64,000 nt of DNA from Methanolinea sp. (GTDB lineage Archaea; Halobacteriota; Methanomicrobia; Methanomicrobiales; Methanospirillaceae). The first letter of the stretch is position 1. Every line of letters begins with the position of its first letter. Below the pieces are notes generated by a model. It did no database searches. It had not been told where the DNA came from and worked only from the letters and a program-made list of their open reading frames with translations. The stretch spans positions 1 through 64,000 of the forward strand of contig JANIHI010000005.1 in NCBI GenBank assembly GCA_024518585.1, read 5' to 3'. The translations under genes and the position numbers were made by a program. Positions 61,453 to 64,000 of the stretch are shown here, one piece after another.

Positions 61453-62219
61453 AACTTGAATTCATTGCCGATGGACCGGCGCTCCTCGTGAATCATTCCC
61501 AAAAGGTCCTTGTTGCGGCTGACCTTCACCTGGGAATAGAGCAGTTTCTCTCCGGCCGCGGCGTCCATATCAGGAGTCACAGCAGGGAGAGAATTGACCG
61601 TCTCACTCGCTGCATCAGCGCGGTTAAACCAGACATGCTTGTTCTCCTCGGTGATGTGAAACACAGCGTGCCCTTCCTGAGCCGGCAGGAACAAAAAGAA
61701 ATTCCCGGGTTCCTTGAAGAGCTCAGGGCACTCGTCCCCCTGGTTGTCCTTCCGGGGAACCATGACCCCGGCCTTGAGGAATTCCTCTGCCCCGGCGAGG
61801 TACTTCCCCGCGAAGGGGCAATCATTGACGGCATCGGCTATATCCATGGCCATACCTATCCGCACCCCGACCTCCAGGGGCACCTGATCGTCTCGGGCCA
61901 CCACCATATCCTCGTTACCGTCTGCGATGAAGTCGGATGCTCTCTCCGGTCAGCGGGATACCTCCTTGCACGTGGTCGGGATTCCTGCCTGCAGTTCCCC
62001 CCCGCAGGGGGGGATGACGGAGCGGGGACCCGTGTCCTCTTCATGCCTGCATTCAACGAACTTGCCGGTTACGATGTCGTCCGGATCGCGAGAGATCCCA
62101 TAAGCCCCCTTTCCCGCTGCATTGACACGTCCACCTCGGAGGTTTTCCTGGCGGACGGGACGTTTATTGGTCCTCTCTCGTCCCTGGAGGAGAATGGAGC
62201 TGATACAAACTCTCGATAA
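61449..62219 (+). CDS. helicase-associated metallophosphoesterase
   Basis: A 256-aa calcineurin-like phosphoesterase from ATG 61449. Motifs: VAADLHLGIEQ, VLLGDVKHSVPF, VVLPGNHDPGLEEF, and LIVSGHHHILVTV; both metal centres are complete. This COG1407-type group is found next to Lhr-like or DEAD helicases, as here. It overlaps the RPA gene by 4 nt and the helicase by 26 nt. A nuclease role in DNA repair is likely but unproven. Confidence 0.9.
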   Translation: MKLEFIADGPALLVNHSQKVLVAADLHLGIEQFLSGRGVHIRSHSRERIDRLTRCISAVKPDMLVLLGDVKHSVPFLSRQEQKEIPGFLEELRALVPLVVLPGNHDPGLEEFLCPGEVLPREGAIIDGIGYIHGHTYPHPDLQGHLIVSGHHHILVTVCDEVGCSLRSAGYLLARGRDSCLQFPPAGGDDGAGTRVLFMPAFNELAGYDVVRIARDPISPLSRCIDTSTSEVFLADGTFIGPLSSLEENGADTNSR

Positions 62220-64000
62220 GCGGGTCCAGGATGCCATCCGCGCCCGGGGCTTCTCCCGCCTCTCTGCGATCCAGGAGGCTGCCATTCCCCTTGTCAGGGA
62301 AGGCAGAAACCTGCTGCTCATTGCACCGACAGGGACTGGAAAGACAGAGAGCGCCATGATACCTGTCTTTGATGCGATGCTTTCCGGGAAGGGCCAGGGG
62401 ATCTCTACCCTCTACATCACGCCACTGCGTGCCCTCAACAGGGACATGCTCTCCCGCCTCTCCTGGTGGTGCCGTGAACTGGGTTTTTCCGTGGGGGTCC
62501 GGCACGGGGATACGTCCCAGACGGAGAGGAGGAGACAGGCACTTTCACCCCCCGACCTCCTGATCACGACCCCCGAGACACTGCAGGCCATCCTCATGGG
62601 AAAGGTGATTCGCAAGCACCTCGCGGGGGTGAAGTACGTCGTCGTGGATGAGATCCATGAACTGGCCGGGAGCAAGAGGGGAGCGCAGCTTGCGGTTGCC
62701 CTCGAGCGGATCCGGGAATATTCGGGAGAGTTCCAGAGGATCGGACTCTCTGCAACGGTCGGAAACCCGGAGGATGTCGGGCGGTTCCTCTGCGGCACGA
62801 GGGAATTCTCCATCGTGTCCGTGCCGGTGGCAGAGAGCCTTGACATATCCGTGGAGTTTGCCGGTGAATCCTTTGAATCCCAGTGCGAATGGGTATCCCG
62901 GGCAATCAATACGCATTCTTCCACCCTCGTCTTTGTCAACACACGCGTCACCGCGGAAGCCCTAGGGCATGTCCTCTACCCGAGGGGCGACGTGGAGGTG
63001 CACCACGGGTCCCTTTCCAAGGAAGTCAGGATAGATGCAGAGGAGAGGTTCAAAAAGGGGGAGGTCCGGTGTCTGATTGCCACTTCGTCGATGGAACTGG
63101 GGATTGATATCGGCCGGATAGAACACGTGGTTCAGTTTGGGTCACCCCGCGAGGTCATGAGGCTCGTGCAGCGGGTCGGCAGGGCCGGTCACCAGATGGA
63201 CATGCCCTCACGGGGAACCGTGCTTGCGACAGGTTTTGATGACCTCCTCGAGTCGCTCGTGATAGCGGGCAGGGCACGCAGGGGGCAGATCGAGGAGGTG
63301 ACCGTGCACCTGAAAGCCGCCGATGTCCTTGCAAACCAGATTGCGGCACTTGCGGTGGAATACAGGGAGATTGAAAAGTCACGCATCATGGAGATCGTCT
63401 GCAGGAGTTACCCCTTTTCCGGTGCAGAGGACCTCATCGATGCCGTCTGTGCCCAGATGGCCGAGCATCGACTGGTCAGGGTGGAGGGGGGACTGGTCCG
63501 GTCAGCGCAGCGGTCCCGCCGGTACCTCTCGTCTAACCTCTCCATGATACCAGACGAGCGGAAAGTGACGGTTTTTGACATGGTTTCCCGGAGGACTGTG
63601 GGCACCCTGGACGAGTCTTTCGTCGCGGGTTTCCTCCACACGGGAATCGTCTTTGTCACCAAGGGGCAGTTATGGAGGGTCCTTGATATCGAGGGGGGGA
63701 GGGTGACCGTGGAACCTGCACGAAAAATGAGGGGAGAGATCCCCTCGTGGGAAGGGGAGCAGATCCCGGTCCCGTTTTCGATTGCACGGGAAGTGGCCCT
63801 GCTCCGGAGGACGCGGGACTTTTCGTCGTACAAGGCAGCACCTGATGCCACGGCGTTTGCCTGCGGGGTGCTCCAGGAGATGGAGAAAAACCGGACACCG
63901 ATCCCGGAGGACACGCTTATCACTCTCGAAAATGTCCCTGATGGCGTCGTGTGCAATGTCTGTGCCGGTCACAAGGCAAATGAAGCCCTTGCCCGTGTGC
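62194..64000 (+). CDS. Lhr-type DEAD/DEAH superfamily 2 helicase (C-terminus cut by window edge)
   Basis: 602 codons are visible and open to the window end. ATG 62194 follows a GGAGG. Motif Q/I: FSRLSAIQEAAIPLVREGRNLLLIAPTGTGKTESAMIP; Ia YITPLRALNRDM; Ib TTPETLQAIL; II VVVDEIHELAGSKRGAQL; III GLSATVGN; and V-VI IATSSMELGIDIGRIEHVVQFGSPREVMRLVQRVGRAGHQ. The winged-helix region typical of Lhr follows. Lhr proteins are 3'-5' helicases in repair or RNA-DNA hybrid removal; full-length members are 850-950 aa. Confidence 0.94.
   Translation, partial: MELIQTLDKRVQDAIRARGFSRLSAIQEAAIPLVREGRNLLLIAPTGTGKTESAMIPVFDAMLSGKGQGISTLYITPLRALNRDMLSRLSWWCRELGFSVGVRHGDTSQTERRRQALSPPDLLITTPETLQAILMGKVIRKHLAGVKYVVVDEIHELAGSKRGAQLAVALERIREYSGEFQRIGLSATVGNPEDVGRFLCGTREFSIVSVPVAESLDISVEFAGESFESQCEWVSRAINTHSSTLVFVNTRVTAEALGHVLYPRGDVEVHHGSLSKEVRIDAEERFKKGEVRCLIATSSMELGIDIGRIEHVVQFGSPREVMRLVQRVGRAGHQMDMPSRGTVLATGFDDLLESLVIAGRARRGQIEEVTVHLKAADVLANQIAALAVEYREIEKSRIMEIVCRSYPFSGAEDLIDAVCAQMAEHRLVRVEGGLVRSAQRSRRYLSSNLSMIPDERKVTVFDMVSRRTVGTLDESFVAGFLHTGIVFVTKGQLWRVLDIEGGRVTVEPARKMRGEIPSWEGEQIPVPFSIAREVALLRRTRDFSSYKAAPDATAFACGVLQEMEKNRTPIPEDTLITLENVPDGVVCNVCAGHKANEALARV

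Noticed and set aside
1-64000. tRNA, rRNA and insertion sequences
   Set aside because: No T-loop-like or rRNA segments were seen outside coding regions, and no transposase frame or terminal repeats were found by eye; covariance-model scanning was not possible.

Overview
The window reads as a chromosome segment of a GC-rich methanogenic euryarchaeon, most likely of the Methanomicrobiales. Archaeal information-processing genes (MCM, RFC, RPA-type OB protein, FttA, proteasome beta, ABCE1/RLI, pelota, NMD3, Sec61 beta), archaeal-type CoA and methanopterin genes (pantoate kinase, phosphopantothenate synthetase, MptD), several very large PKD-domain surface proteins and a bacterial-type ruvCAB operon all point there. 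The order-level placement is inference from gene content; no rRNA or tRNA gene was found to anchor it. Gene density is high, and many neighbours overlap by 4 nt.

Layout. 1-5140: pyrH (cut by the window edge), a small zinc ribbon, the AmmeMemoRadiSam radical SAM enzyme, a Mut7-C RNase-like protein, an uncharacterised protein, then ruvC-ruvA-ruvB. 5282-7285: a secreted cohesin-like/PEGA/PKD protein. 7351-10387: a DtxR-family regulator with a metal ABC transporter (binding protein, ATPase with an apparent ACG start, permease), preceded by a 19-bp inverted repeat. 10344-16450 (minus): psmB-fttA-MFS, a USP-CBS pair and an amidohydrolase. 16497-22656: Sec61 beta, small zinc proteins, ABCE1/RLI, an EMC6-like membrane protein, RqcH and pelota, a ribosome-rescue and membrane-insertion neighbourhood.

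22759-41179 is the cell-surface region: three large surface proteins (628, 1078 and 1154 aa), a small one, a DUF1616 membrane protein, and a tightly overlapping seven-gene operon (three-TM protein, DUF4129, DUF4350, MoxR AAA, DUF58, two membrane proteins) that looks like a dedicated membrane or envelope machine. It is the best candidate here for an undescribed system.

41305-53908: an AIR-synthase-related protein, then a minus-strand block of 12 genes: rfcS, mcm, mptD, TatD, DUF424, nmd3, taw2, coaBC, pantoate kinase, phosphopantothenate synthetase, a second RFC-like AAA protein with a lost Walker B motif, and a methyltransferase. 54160-60429 encodes a 2089-aa surface protein with beta-propeller repeats and 11 PKD domains, eight of them near-identical 255-bp tandem repeats. 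60685-64000: an RPA-family OB protein, a helicase-associated phosphoesterase and an Lhr-type helicase (cut by the window edge), a probable DNA-repair operon.
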